Of a stretch of DNA of 49,684 bases, positions 42,393-49,684 are shown in pieces. A model generated the notes under the pieces. The model searched no databases and was not told where the DNA came from. It worked only from the letters and a program-made list of their open reading frames with translations. The position numbers were made by a program, and so were the translations under genes. Where the stretch lies: contig JAJRYC010000080.1 in NCBI GenBank assembly GCA_024275975.1, positions 1 to 49,684 of the forward strand, written 5' to 3'. This DNA is from Nitrospirota bacterium (lineage in GTDB: Bacteria > Nitrospirota > Thermodesulfovibrionia > Thermodesulfovibrionales > UBA6898). Numbering within the stretch: position 1 is the first letter of the stretch; every line of letters starts with the position of its first letter.

Positions 42393-42416
42393 ATCATAAT
42401 AATAAGTTATTATGAT
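42393..42416. promoter_or_regulatory. Perfect inverted repeat upstream of dsrAB (candidate operator)
   Basis: ATCATAATAA and TTATTATGAT are exact 10-base arms with a TAAG centre, about 20 bases upstream of the putative -35 of dsrA. The position suits a transcription regulator. Confidence 0.5.
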
Positions 42417-42437
42417 TTGCAGATTAAATTTTTTTAT

Positions 42438-42466
42438 TTGACCAACAGAGATCAGGTGTTTTAATC
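42438..42466 (+). promoter_or_regulatory. Weak candidate sigma-70-type promoter of dsrAB
   Basis: TTGACC, 17 bases, TTAATC. The -35 is good but the -10 poor; a leader of about 60 bases would follow. Confidence 0.3.
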
Positions 42467-42535
42467 TTATCTATTTGCATTTCTGATATATACGTTAGCG
42501 GCTTCAATAAAAACCATGATACAAGGAGGATACTT

Positions 42536-43765
42536 ATGAAGAAGTATGATACGCCTTTACTGGATGAACTGGAAAAAGGTCCATGGCCGAGCTTCGTCAC
42601 GGAGATGAAGAAGGCTGGACAGAAGAATGAGATGGCAAATGATGCAGTAGGACACCTTGAGAAGTGTTTTAAGACGAGGATAGGTTACTGGAAGCATGGT
42701 GGAATAGTTGGAGTTCTCGGGTATGGTGGCGGAGTTATCGGAAGGTACTCGGAGATTGGCGATGAATTTCCTGGTGTGGCGCATTTCCACACTGTGCGAC
42801 TGAATCAGCCCAGTGGTTTTTTCTACACCACGAAAGCGCTTAGAGAGATATGTGATATATGGGATAAATATGGAAGTGGCTTGACGAATATGCACGGTTC
42901 AACGGGTGACATTGTCCTTCTCGGTACAAATACCGCTGCCCTTGAGCCGATATTTGCTGAATATTCCTCCCGCGGCTGGGATCTCGGAGGCTCCGGATCC
43001 GACCTCAGGACCCCAAGTTGTTGCGTAGGCCCAGGCCGTTGCGAATGGGCGAACTATGATACACTCGATGTAATTTATAACTTAACCCAGGAGTACCAGG
43101 ATGAGCTGCATAGACCTATGTTTGCTTACAAATTCAAGATAAAAGCCGCCGGATGCGCGTGTGACTGTGTCGCTTCCCTTGCCCGTGCGGACATGTCAAT
43201 AATCGGAACCTGGAAGGGAGATATTCAGATTGATCAGGCCGAGGTCAAGAATTATGCCGCCAATGGCATGGATATTAATAGTGAAATCGTAGGGATGTGC
43301 CCGACCGAATGTATGAGTTATGACGGCGGCGAACTGAAGATAGACAACGCGAACTGCAAAAGGTGCATGCACTGCATAACAAAAATGACAAAGGCCCTGC
43401 AGCCGGGCGCCGAGAGAGGGGCTACAATCTGCATAGGCAGTAAGGCTCCTATTGTTGTTGGATCGCTTCTTTCATGGGTTGTTGTTCCTTTTATCAAGCT
43501 TGAGCCGCCTTACACCGAGCTCAAGGAACTGATCCGCAAGATCTGGGATTGGTGGGATGATAATGCGAAACCGAGAGAGAGAATCGGAGAGGTAATAGAG
43601 ATGAAAGGGATGAGGTCGTTCCTTGAGGCGATCGGAATAGATCCTCAGCCGCAGCAGATAAAGGAGCCGAGGAAAGATCCATTCATGTTCTATACCGACG
43701 AAGACATCGCCAAGTTTAAGGCGAACGAAGCCGAAGAAAAGAAAACAGGCGTATATAAGTTTTAA
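42536..43765 (+). CDS. dsrA: Dissimilatory (bi)sulfite reductase subunit alpha
   Basis: The 409-residue protein has the DsrA pattern: [29 protein letters not shown], then the sirohaem/[4Fe-4S] cysteines C-X5-C (CVGPGRCEW, near residue 167) and C-X3-C (GCACDCVAS, near 208). The usual motif is GCPNDC, so one extra cysteine is present. A ferredoxin domain follows ([18 protein letters not shown]). It reduces sulfite with DsrB in the cytoplasm, the last step of sulfate respiration. The start follows AAGGAGG, and dsrB follows after 40 bases. Confidence 0.97.
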   Translation: MKKYDTPLLDELEKGPWPSFVTEMKKAGQKNEMANDAVGHLEKCFKTRIGYWKHGGIVGVLGYGGGVIGRYSEIGDEFPGVAHFHTVRLNQPSGFFYTTKALREICDIWDKYGSGLTNMHGSTGDIVLLGTNTAALEPIFAEYSSRGWDLGGSGSDLRTPSCCVGPGRCEWANYDTLDVIYNLTQEYQDELHRPMFAYKFKIKAAGCACDCVASLARADMSIIGTWKGDIQIDQAEVKNYAANGMDINSEIVGMCPTECMSYDGGELKIDNANCKRCMHCITKMTKALQPGAERGATICIGSKAPIVVGSLLSWVVVPFIKLEPPYTELKELIRKIWDWWDDNAKPRERIGEVIEMKGMRSFLEAIGIDPQPQQIKEPRKDPFMFYTDEDIAKFKANEAEEKKTGVYKF

Positions 43766-43805
43766 ATAAATAACTAAACTATAATTTATCAAGGAGGAAT
43801 ATACA

Positions 43806-44876
43806 ATGGCATTACCAGAGAGAAAAACTGACATAGGCCCGCCCCATTATAAGCAGTTCATGCCGCCTGTAATCGTAAATAATTACGGCAAGTGGAAATA
43901 TCATGAAGTTCTTTCTCCCAGCGCCATGGTTCATGTTGCTGACAGCGGCGACAAATTATGGACAGTGAGAGTGGCTTCTCCGAGAATTCTGGCTACTGAT
44001 TCAATACGCGAGATATGTGATATATCCGATAAATATTGTGACGGACACCTGCGGTTTACAACAAGGAACAACGTGGAGTTCCTCGTTTCAGACGAAAAAA
44101 ATCTTGAGCCGATTCAGGCGGAACTCAAGGAAAAGGGATTTTTGACCGGTGGCATAGGTGCCGGAATTTCCAATGTAGTTCATACCCAGGGCTGGGTGCA
44201 TTGCCATGGCGCGGCCACGGACGCATCCGGACTGGTGAAGGCCATGATGGATGAGCTTGTTGATTATTTTACTACAAAGAGGCTTCCTAACAAGCTGAGA
44301 CTCGCGGTTGCGTGCTGCGTTAATATGTGCGGTGCCGTGCATTGCTCCGACATAGCTCTTGTCGCGGTTCATACAAAAGTTCCGACGATCGATCATGAGA
44401 AGGTAAAGAATATGTGCGAACTTCCGACGGTTATATCATCCTGTCCGACCCGCGCGATAAGTCCCGACCCCGCCAAAAAGAGCGTGAAGATAAAGGAAGA
44501 CAAGTGCATGTATTGTGGTAACTGCTTCACGGTCTGTCCGCCTATCAACATTAAGGATCCTGATCGTGACGGAATCGCCATAGTGGTCGGTGGTAAGGTG
44601 AGCAGTCTCAGAACCAATCCGAAGTTTTCGAAGCTGGTTATACCTTATATTTCGAATGAGCCGCCGAGGTGGCCGAAAGTTGTTGCAGCGGTGAAACATA
44701 TTGTTGAGGTCTATGCGGACAACGCCAGGAAGCACGAGAGAGTTGGCGAATGGATCGAAAGGATCGGCTGGGAAAGTTTCTTCAAGCTTACGGGCATCGA
44801 GTTCTCCTACCAGTGCATCGACGACTTCACATTCATGAGAGATACATTGCGGACATCCTCCACCTTTAAGTGGTAG
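43806..44876 (+). CDS. dsrB: Dissimilatory (bi)sulfite reductase subunit beta
   Basis: The 356-residue protein has the DsrB motifs [47 protein letters not shown] (cluster ligands) and a ferredoxin domain [16 protein letters not shown], with FMRDT near the end. It forms the alpha2beta2 enzyme with DsrA. The start follows AAGGAGG. DsrB with DsrA and DsrD indicates the reductive type of enzyme, not the oxidative one of sulfur oxidisers. Confidence 0.97.
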   Translation: MALPERKTDIGPPHYKQFMPPVIVNNYGKWKYHEVLSPSAMVHVADSGDKLWTVRVASPRILATDSIREICDISDKYCDGHLRFTTRNNVEFLVSDEKNLEPIQAELKEKGFLTGGIGAGISNVVHTQGWVHCHGAATDASGLVKAMMDELVDYFTTKRLPNKLRLAVACCVNMCGAVHCSDIALVAVHTKVPTIDHEKVKNMCELPTVISSCPTRAISPDPAKKSVKIKEDKCMYCGNCFTVCPPINIKDPDRDGIAIVVGGKVSSLRTNPKFSKLVIPYISNEPPRWPKVVAAVKHIVEVYADNARKHERVGEWIERIGWESFFKLTGIEFSYQCIDDFTFMRDTLRTSSTFKW

Positions 44877-44900
44877 GCTGTAGAATAACAGGACTTAAAA

Positions 44901-44928
44901 ATGGCGGCGGTTTTCATGCCGCCGCCAT
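44901..44928 (+). promoter_or_regulatory. Strong hairpin between dsrB and dsrD
   Basis: ATGGCGGCGG and CCGCCGCCAT form a perfect 10-base stem with an 8-base loop. It lacks a T-run, so it may stabilise or process the dsrAB message, or partly end transcription before dsrD, instead of acting as a simple terminator. Confidence 0.55.
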
Positions 44929-44965
44929 ATTATAAACTTATAAACAGTTGTAACGGGGGTAGCAG

Positions 44966-45214
44966 ATGGAACTAACTGAACTTCAGGACAAGATATTTGC
45001 CTTCGTAGAGGCTGCAAAGGGCAAAAAGAAATTGAAGGAGAAGGACATCCTCAAAGGTGTCTCGGCAGCCGAAGGTCTTGAAAAAGATGAAGTGAAGAAG
45101 GCGATGAGAGCCATGATAGACGTTGGAAGGCTTATGTATTCTTATGGCGGCGGCGCAAGCTCGGTCGAGATTCCCAGCGAAGAGTATTTAAGGGAGAAAG
45201 GCCTCATAAAGTAA
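44966..45214 (+). CDS. dsrD: DsrD, small protein of the sulfite reductase operon
   Basis: The 82-residue protein is the expected length, with a winged-helix-like DsrD pattern: LQDKIFAFVEAAKGKKKLKE, KDILKGVSAAEGLEKDEVKK, GRLMYSYGGGASSVEIPS. DsrD is present in sulfate and sulfite reducers and absent from most oxidative Dsr systems, and has been reported to stimulate sulfite reduction. The start follows GGGGGT. It is separated from dsrB by a strong hairpin and followed by a terminator. Confidence 0.95.
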   Translation: MELTELQDKIFAFVEAAKGKKKLKEKDILKGVSAAEGLEKDEVKKAMRAMIDVGRLMYSYGGGASSVEIPSEEYLREKGLIK

Positions 45215-45377
45215 AGACCGGAAGGTCTTCGAGTCAGAAGAAGAGAGCGGCAATCGTCTCGAAATTTATGAAGTTTTTTCCGGAGACTGGAACAGTGTGT
45301 CCGGCTCAAGCGGATTAGAGTACGCAAATCAGAACAGGTTAAACGTCCTGCTGAATAAAGAAGAATCAATAAAAGGG

Positions 45378-45410
45378 CGCTTTCGGAAATCATCCGGGAG
45401 CGTTTTTTTT
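45378..45410 (+). terminator. Rho-independent terminator of dsrABD
   Basis: CGCTTTCGG and CCGGGAGCG pair over nine bases (two G-U), loop of seven, then eight T residues. On the minus strand it may also end the HEAT-repeat transcript. Confidence 0.8.
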
Positions 45411-45411
45411 G

Positions 45412-45846
45412 TTAAGAAGGCGGGCCTGACTGCTTTTTAATATCGTCGATCGCTTCCCTGGCGATCAGGCGCACATCCGGATTTTCATCCGACAGGGCTT
45501 TTTCGAGAAATGGGACCGCTTCCCTGTCGCCGATAATCCCGAGCAGGTTGGACGCGTCACCGCGCACAACCGGATTTTTATGGCTGACGAGGGGAAGGAT
45601 GTTCTGGAGGGCCCTGGTGATATTGCGGCCGTCAAGAGTTCCGAGTTGTTCCATCAGAGCGGTGATTCCGATCCTGACCCGGACCCTTTCATCCTGTATT
45701 AAGTCTCCTATGAGACTGTAGAGTTCGCTGTCATGCCTGAACATATCAATGATATTTTCAAGAAAGCCTTTTTCCATGTAATCCGCGATCATGGATTTAA
45801 GGTCGGAATTGATGTCCCTGTTTTTTTTCATGAAGAATAATAACAC
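45412..45846 (-). CDS. HEAT-repeat protein
   Basis: The 144-residue protein has at least two HEAT repeats near the C-terminus: KNPVVRGDASNLLGIIGDREAVPFLEKALS and ENPDVRLIAREAIDDI, with a related DERVRVRIGITALMEQLG before. The N-terminal 50 residues are helical and charged. It is a protein-binding scaffold without catalytic motifs. A relation to sulfite reduction is possible because genes of this kind occur beside dsr genes, but it is convergent here. Start codons at 45846 (GTG) and 45831 (ATG) both lack a ribosome binding site. Confidence 0.75.
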   Translation of the reverse strand: MLLFFMKKNRDINSDLKSMIADYMEKGFLENIIDMFRHDSELYSLIGDLIQDERVRVRIGITALMEQLGTLDGRNITRALQNILPLVSHKNPVVRGDASNLLGIIGDREAVPFLEKALSDENPDVRLIAREAIDDIKKQSGPPS

Positions 45847-45884
45847 AGTAAAGATTTTTTTTATGTATAATAACCTCTAGGTTG

Positions 45885-48008
45885 ATGGGCTTCCTGAGAG
45901 ACATAAAGCGCGATTACAGGGCTGTTTTCGAGAGAGACCCTGCTGCACGGAGCGGGCTTGAAGTGGTTCTTGCGTATCCGGGTTTCCACGCAGTGTTTTT
46001 ACACAGAATAACCCGTAAGCTATGGAAGTCCGGCATTCCCGTGATACCGAGACTCCTGTCGCATATCGGAAGGTTTTTAACCGGAATAGAGATCCATCCC
46101 GCGGCTGAAATAGGGCCGGAATTTGTTATTGACCATGGGATGGGAGTGGTGATCGGGGAGACCGCGGAGATCGGCCGGAACTGCCTGCTTTACCAGGGTG
46201 TCACCCTTGGGGGTACCGGCAAGGAGCAGGGGAAACGTCACCCTACACTCGGCGACAATGTAATTGTTGGAGCGGGGGCCAAGATTCTCGGAGCGATTAA
46301 AATCGGTGATAATGCTGTTATAGGAGCCAATTCGGTTATATTGAAGCCGGTTCCTGATAATGCCATATGTGTCGGTGTTCCGGGACGGATCACCAGAAAA
46401 AAGATCATCAGAATGACCACGGAGGAAGGCCTGGTCGAGGTAATGGACTATTTCCCTGACCCGACCGTCGAGAAACTGAAGGAATTAGAGGCCAGGTTTG
46501 ATGAGATCTCCAAGAGACTTGACTTCCTGGAAGAGATAAAGAAAAGAGGTGGACGGATGAAGATTTATAATACCATGTCCGGTAAAAAAGAAGATTTCAT
46601 ACCAGTGGCGCCGGGAGCGGTTGGGATGTATGCCTGTGGTATTACGGTTTACGACCACTGCCATATCGGCCATGCCAGGAGCGCCATTATATTTGATGTG
46701 ATGCGCGGATATCTGCGGTACAAAGGGTTTGAGGTCAAATACATAAGGAACTTTACGGATATAGACGACAAGATTATCAACAGGGCGCGGCAGGAAGGCA
46801 TCTCATGGAATGAGGTCGCAAAAAAATATACCGATGAATATTATAATGTGATGGACACCCTTGGCGTGGGGAGGGCTGACGTCGAACCTAAGGCAACGGA
46901 ACATATAAAAGAGATAATAGATATAGTTCAGGGCCTTATAGACAAAGGGTATGCGTATGAGATGCAGGGCGATGTCTACTTCGAAGTCGGAAAGTTCTCT
47001 GATTACGGGAAACTCTCAAATAGGGACCCGGAGGATATGATGGCCGGCGCGCGTGTTGATATCGACGAAAGGAAGAAAAACCCCATGGACTTTGCCCTCT
47101 GGAAATCTTCCAAAGAGGGGGAGCCGTCATGGGACAGCCCTTGGGGTCCCGGCAGGCCGGGATGGCATATCGAGTGTTCCGCAATGTCATTGAAGCACCT
47201 GGGAGAGAGCTTTGATATTCACGGCGGGGGGGCCGACCTTATATTTCCGCATCATGAGAACGAGATTGCCCAGTCAGAGGCGTATACAGGGAAACCTTTT
47301 GCGAAATACTGGGTCCACAACGGATTTATCACGGTTGACAAGGAGAAGATGTCTAAATCCCTCGGCAATTTCTTTACAATACAGGATATCCTCGCCAAAT
47401 TTGACGCGGAGGTGATACGTTTCTTTCTGCTCTCCACCCACTACAGGAGTCCGATAGAGTTTTCCGACGAGCAGTTGAAAGAGGCGGAATTATCCATCGA
47501 CAGATATTATACGACCGCAGTGAGAATCAGGGATTTTTTGACACGGGACCATTCCAGAGACAGGACATGCGCCGAGGAGTCGGTGCTGGAAGATATGGTG
47601 GGGAAATTTTTAGACAGGTTCAAGGCCGCCATGGACGATGATTTTAATACAGCGCTTGCTATAGGCCATATCTTTGAGCTGATCCGTATAGTTAATAAAT
47701 ATATTGATGGCGGGCCATCGGGAAAGAAGTCGGTGGGGTTGATTAAATCCTCATACGACCTTTTGAGGGAGTCGGGGAATCTCCTGAATATTTTCTGGCG
47801 GACGCCGGAGCAATGGTATAACATCCTCAAGGATATCAGGAATATCGGTTTCTCGGAAGAATATATCGTTGCAAAAATAGAAGAGAGAAGAAAATCCAGA
47901 GAGGCGAAGGACTGGGCCGCCTCGGATTCAATAAGAAAAGAGTTAGAGGAAAAAGGGATCATCCTTGAAGATAAAAAAGACGGGACAAGCTGGAAGGTCA
48001 AGATCTAA
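45885..48008 (+). CDS. cysES: Serine acetyltransferase fused in frame to cysteinyl-tRNA synthetase
   Basis: Residues ~1-215 are a complete serine O-acetyltransferase: KRDYRAVFERDPAARS, the left-handed helix with IDHGMGVVIGETAEIG, YQGVTLGGTG and VIGANSVI. After a short coiled linker the frame reads MKIYNTMSGKKE, the start of CysRS. The synthetase part has ACGITVYDHCHIGHARS, the Zn ligands C...HENE, KMSKSLGN and a C-terminal helical domain. No stop lies between. The CysRS start codon (ATG, 46557) survives with GAGGTGGA before it, so a separate CysRS can also be made. Adjacent cysE and cysS genes are known; fusion of the two is what is odd. Confidence 0.85.
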   Translation: MGFLRDIKRDYRAVFERDPAARSGLEVVLAYPGFHAVFLHRITRKLWKSGIPVIPRLLSHIGRFLTGIEIHPAAEIGPEFVIDHGMGVVIGETAEIGRNCLLYQGVTLGGTGKEQGKRHPTLGDNVIVGAGAKILGAIKIGDNAVIGANSVILKPVPDNAICVGVPGRITRKKIIRMTTEEGLVEVMDYFPDPTVEKLKELEARFDEISKRLDFLEEIKKRGGRMKIYNTMSGKKEDFIPVAPGAVGMYACGITVYDHCHIGHARSAIIFDVMRGYLRYKGFEVKYIRNFTDIDDKIINRARQEGISWNEVAKKYTDEYYNVMDTLGVGRADVEPKATEHIKEIIDIVQGLIDKGYAYEMQGDVYFEVGKFSDYGKLSNRDPEDMMAGARVDIDERKKNPMDFALWKSSKEGEPSWDSPWGPGRPGWHIECSAMSLKHLGESFDIHGGGADLIFPHHENEIAQSEAYTGKPFAKYWVHNGFITVDKEKMSKSLGNFFTIQDILAKFDAEVIRFFLLSTHYRSPIEFSDEQLKEAELSIDRYYTTAVRIRDFLTRDHSRDRTCAEESVLEDMVGKFLDRFKAAMDDDFNTALAIGHIFELIRIVNKYIDGGPSGKKSVGLIKSSYDLLRESGNLLNIFWRTPEQWYNILKDIRNIGFSEEYIVAKIEERRKSREAKDWAASDSIRKELEEKGIILEDKKDGTSWKVKI

Positions 48009-48750
48009 AGACGAATGGATTTACGGACTGAATCCGGTTCTTGAGGCCATAAGGTCCGGACGGGAAATAAAATCGGTCATCATCTCCTCATCGAGAAAAG
48101 AGAAGACGTCTGTTATTGACAATGAAGTAACGCTTCGTGGGATAGAGCTTAGAAGAGAAGATAATCTCTTTTTCGACAGCAGATTTCCGAAGGGACATCA
48201 AGGCGTGGCCGCGATGGTTTCGCCCAGAAAATATTCCGATATTGATTATATGTTGAAAATACCGGACAAAAGAGGCGAGTCGCCGCTGTTTCTTATCCTT
48301 GACTGTATTGAAGACCCAAGGAATTTCGGTGCGATTTTGAGGGCGGCCGACGCCGGTGGGGTGCATGGGGTTGTAAAGCAGCCGCACAGGTCCGCGTCTC
48401 TCGGCCCCGAAGCGGTTAAGGCGTCAGCTGGCGCGTCGGAACATATATCCATAGCCATGGTGCCGAACATAAAACATGCGATAAAACAGATGAGGGAGAT
48501 AGGGTTGACCGTAATAGGCGCTGAAGCCGGGAGCGGAAAAACCATATGGGACATTGACCTCGACGTACCGTTGGCACTGGTTATCGGCTCGGAATCCAGG
48601 GGTTTGCGAAAGACTGTAAGGGAAGACTGTGATATACTTGTGAGTCTTCCGATGAAGGGCCGGGTCAACTCACTTAATGTTTCAGTCGCGGCGGGAATCA
48701 TGCTTTTCGAGATAATGCGCCAGAGAGAGCAAAAAAAGCAGCTAGCATGA
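47965..48750 (+). CDS. rlmB: TrmH/RlmB-family RNA 2'-O-methyltransferase
   Basis: The 261-residue protein has an N-terminal substrate-binding domain (WIYGLNPVLEAIRSGREI, GVAAMVSPRKY) and a SPOUT knot domain with LILDCIEDPRNFGAILRAAD, ALVIGSESRGLRK and LPMKGRVNSLNVSVAAGI. RlmB methylates G2251 of 23S rRNA in E. coli. Subfamily cannot be decided with certainty. The TTG start overlaps the end of the cysE-cysS gene by 44 bases, so coupled translation is likely. Confidence 0.9.
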   Translation: MKIKKTGQAGRSRSKDEWIYGLNPVLEAIRSGREIKSVIISSSRKEKTSVIDNEVTLRGIELRREDNLFFDSRFPKGHQGVAAMVSPRKYSDIDYMLKIPDKRGESPLFLILDCIEDPRNFGAILRAADAGGVHGVVKQPHRSASLGPEAVKASAGASEHISIAMVPNIKHAIKQMREIGLTVIGAEAGSGKTIWDIDLDVPLALVIGSESRGLRKTVREDCDILVSLPMKGRVNSLNVSVAAGIMLFEIMRQREQKKQLA

Positions 48751-48791
48751 GCAAATAGCTTGTAATCGGCTATCTGGCCCTTTTATGAGGG

Positions 48792-48820
48792 TTGACACTA
48801 TTAGTAGAATTATTTATATT
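48792..48820 (+). promoter_or_regulatory. Strong sigma-70-type promoter of the tRNA-tuf operon
   Basis: TTGACA (48792-48797), 17-base spacer, TATATT (48815-48820). It is the best promoter in the window and drives the four tRNAs and tuf. Confidence 0.8.
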
Positions 48821-48822
48821 AA

Positions 48823-48838
48823 TTAGTTTTAAAACTAA
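48823..48838. promoter_or_regulatory. 16-base perfect palindrome at the tRNA-tuf start site
   Basis: TTAGTTTTAAAACTAA lies just after the -10, across the predicted transcription start. It could be an operator. Confidence 0.45.
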
Positions 48839-48974
48839 AGGAATTGCTGTTGCCTTTTCCCGAGCCAGCTCAGATAGCGTCCGGTGGTTGGTCCCGGGCG
48901 ATTGAAGATGGAATGGGAAACAGGCTTATAAGAAGGCATAAGACGAAACAAAACTGAACGTCTTTTAAATAATT

Positions 48975-49051
48975 GCCACCGTAGCTCAGCTGGCCAGAGC
49001 GGCTGATTTGTAATCAGCGGGTCGGGGGTTCGAATCCCTTCGGTGGCTCCA
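48975..49051 (+). tRNA. tRNA-Thr (anticodon TGT)
   Basis: Acceptor GCCACCG/CGGTGGC, anticodon stem GCTGA/TCAGC with a TTTGTAA loop, T-arm GGGTTCGAATCCC type, encoded CCA (49049-49051). It reads ACA. Confidence 0.96.
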
Positions 49052-49146
49052 TGGAACATAAAAAGAGCCGAAGGCAGTGGATAAAAAGGTAGTAAGTGGA
49101 CGAATATAGTTACAGAAACGGATTATCGTTGCGGATAAGGTTAGCT

Positions 49147-49231
49147 GGAGAGGTACCCGAGTGGCCAAAGGGGACGGGCTGTAAACCCGTTGGCATCGCC
49201 TACGGAGGTTCGAATCCTCCCCTCTCCACCA
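49147..49231 (+). tRNA. tRNA-Tyr (anticodon GTA)
   Basis: Acceptor GGAGAGG/CCTCTCC, anticodon loop CTGTAAA, a long variable arm as in bacterial tRNA-Tyr, encoded CCA at 49229-49231. Confidence 0.96.
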
Positions 49232-49287
49232 TTAAACGGTAGGGTATAGGTTAAAGGCGTGACAAGTGATTGGTTGTCGTAGATATT

Positions 49288-49362
49288 GCGGGAGTAGCTC
49301 AGTGGTAGAGCGTCAGCCTTCCAAGCTGAGGGTCGCGGGTTCGAATCCCGTTTCCCGCTCCA
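49288..49362 (+). tRNA. tRNA-Gly (anticodon TCC)
   Basis: Acceptor GCGGGAG/TTCCCGC (one G-U), anticodon loop CTTCCAA, T-loop GGTTCGAATCC, encoded CCA at 49360-49362. Confidence 0.96.
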
Positions 49363-49403
49363 TAATAAAGGCGGTTGAAGTAGTTGGAATGGTTTTTTGT
49401 TAT

Positions 49404-49479
49404 GCCCATGTAGCTCAGCCGGCAGAGCACATCCTTGGTAAGGATGAGGTCACCGGTTCGAATCCGGTCATGGGCTCCA
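49404..49479 (+). tRNA. tRNA-Thr (anticodon GGT)
   Basis: Acceptor GCCCATG/CATGGGC, anticodon loop TTGGTAA, T-loop GGTTCGAATCC, encoded CCA at 49477-49479. It reads ACC/ACT and lies just upstream of tuf, as thrT does in E. coli. Confidence 0.96.
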
Positions 49480-49559
49480 TTGCATGCAGTGACCAGGTAT
49501 AAAGTGTTAGTCGGCGGGTTTGATTTCGGATCCGGCGATTATTAAAATCAGGAGGCAAT

Positions 49560-49684
49560 ATGGCAAAGGCAAAATTTGAGAGGACGAAGCCCCATTGCAA
49601 CATAGGGACGATAGGGCACGTGGACCACGGGAAGACGACATTAACCGCGGCGATAACGAAAGTACTGGCGATGAAGGGACAGGC
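49560..49684 (+). CDS. tuf: Elongation factor Tu, N-terminal part (continues past window)
   Basis: The frame opens at the ATG 49560 after AGGAGG and reads [20 protein letters not shown], then [16 protein letters not shown]. The G1 motif GHVDHGKT identifies EF-Tu, the GTPase that brings aminoacyl-tRNA to the ribosome. About 41 residues are visible and the frame is open at the window end. It is the last gene of the tRNA operon; co-transcription with tRNA-Thr, Tyr, Gly and Thr follows the tufB arrangement. Confidence 0.96.
   Translation, partial: MAKAKFERTKPHCNIGTIGHVDHGKTTLTAAITKVLAMKGQ

Larger units (their letters stand above)
41885..42535. other. Gene-free divergent interval between bamA and dsrA
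   Basis: This 651-base gap holds the promoter regions of both operons. A small GC hairpin (CCGGGC-GGCA-GCCCGG, 42165-42180), the inverted repeat at 42393-42416 and an A/T-rich stretch before dsrA are visible. The dsrA ribosome binding site is AAGGAGG. No gene is supported here. Confidence 0.5.

Noticed and set aside
42536-45214. Oxidative (reverse) Dsr system
   Set aside because: dsrD follows dsrAB, which is typical of the reductive type, and no dsrEFH genes are in the window.
48755-48785. Terminator after the rlmB-type gene
   Set aside because: The possible stem is only five bases long and the T-run is short, so I do not list it.
48986-49603. Open frames across the tRNA cluster
   Set aside because: They run through tRNA genes and have no protein features.
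1-49684. CRISPR array, insertion sequence or transposase
   Set aside because: No regularly spaced direct repeats and no transposase-like frame were seen; the cytochrome repeats are protein modules.

Overview
The window reads as a piece of the chromosome of an anaerobic, Gram-negative, sulfate-reducing bacterium. The grounds are dsrA, dsrB and dsrD in reductive order (42536-45214), a Bam/Lpx outer-membrane block (35855-41884), and roughly 20 kb of multihaem c-type cytochromes. A Nitrospirota (Thermodesulfovibrio-like) or Desulfobacterota host fits best. That placement is inferred from gene content and not proven.

Layout. 1-2360: the 3' end of a repeat-type surface protein, a truncated exported ORF, a ferritin-like protein, and a 2-oxoacid:ferredoxin oxidoreductase locus collapsed by two deletions. 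2441-22731, all on the minus strand: an extracellular electron-transfer locus. It holds an octahaem cytochrome, four hexahaem paralogues whose haem-motif order matches Geobacter OmcS, a 16-haem and a 26-haem protein encoded by overlapping genes, a 15-haem protein split by a frameshift, a parvulin prolyl isomerase (also frameshifted), three CsgG/LpoB-like proteins, a large outer-membrane beta-barrel with an inserted discoidin-like domain, a YVTN beta-propeller lipoprotein and an NHL beta-propeller. I count about 89 haem-binding motifs in seven cytochromes. Three cytochrome units are preceded by sigma-54-type -24/-12 elements of nearly the same sequence.

22945-27292 holds ordinary housekeeping genes: an SDR reductase, aspS, an RluB-type pseudouridine synthase, a zinc-ribbon peptide and Hsp20. 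27715-35849 is an accessory island: a rearranged type I restriction-modification locus (half-size hsdS, hsdM, an SNase/hsdS chimera, hsdR, a YgjP-like metallopeptidase) with a HigB toxin and a HigA-ImmA/IrrE fusion antitoxin inside it. 35855-41884 (minus) is bamA-skp-lpxD-fabZ-lpxA-lpxI. 42536-45214 is dsrABD. 45885-48750 carries an in-frame cysE-cysS fusion and an rlmB-type methyltransferase. 48792 to the end is a tRNA(Thr-Tyr-Gly-Thr)-tuf operon in the same order as E. coli thrU-tyrU-glyT-thrT-tufB.

How it fits together: DsrABD supplies terminal sulfite reduction. The cytochrome block looks like a system to move electrons across the outer membrane and possibly along extracellular cytochrome filaments. 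The isomerase, CsgG-like proteins, beta-barrel and propellers are candidates for its assembly and anchoring. The strongest candidate for something undescribed is this OmcS-like array with its shared CX4CH third haem site and shared sigma-54-type promoters.
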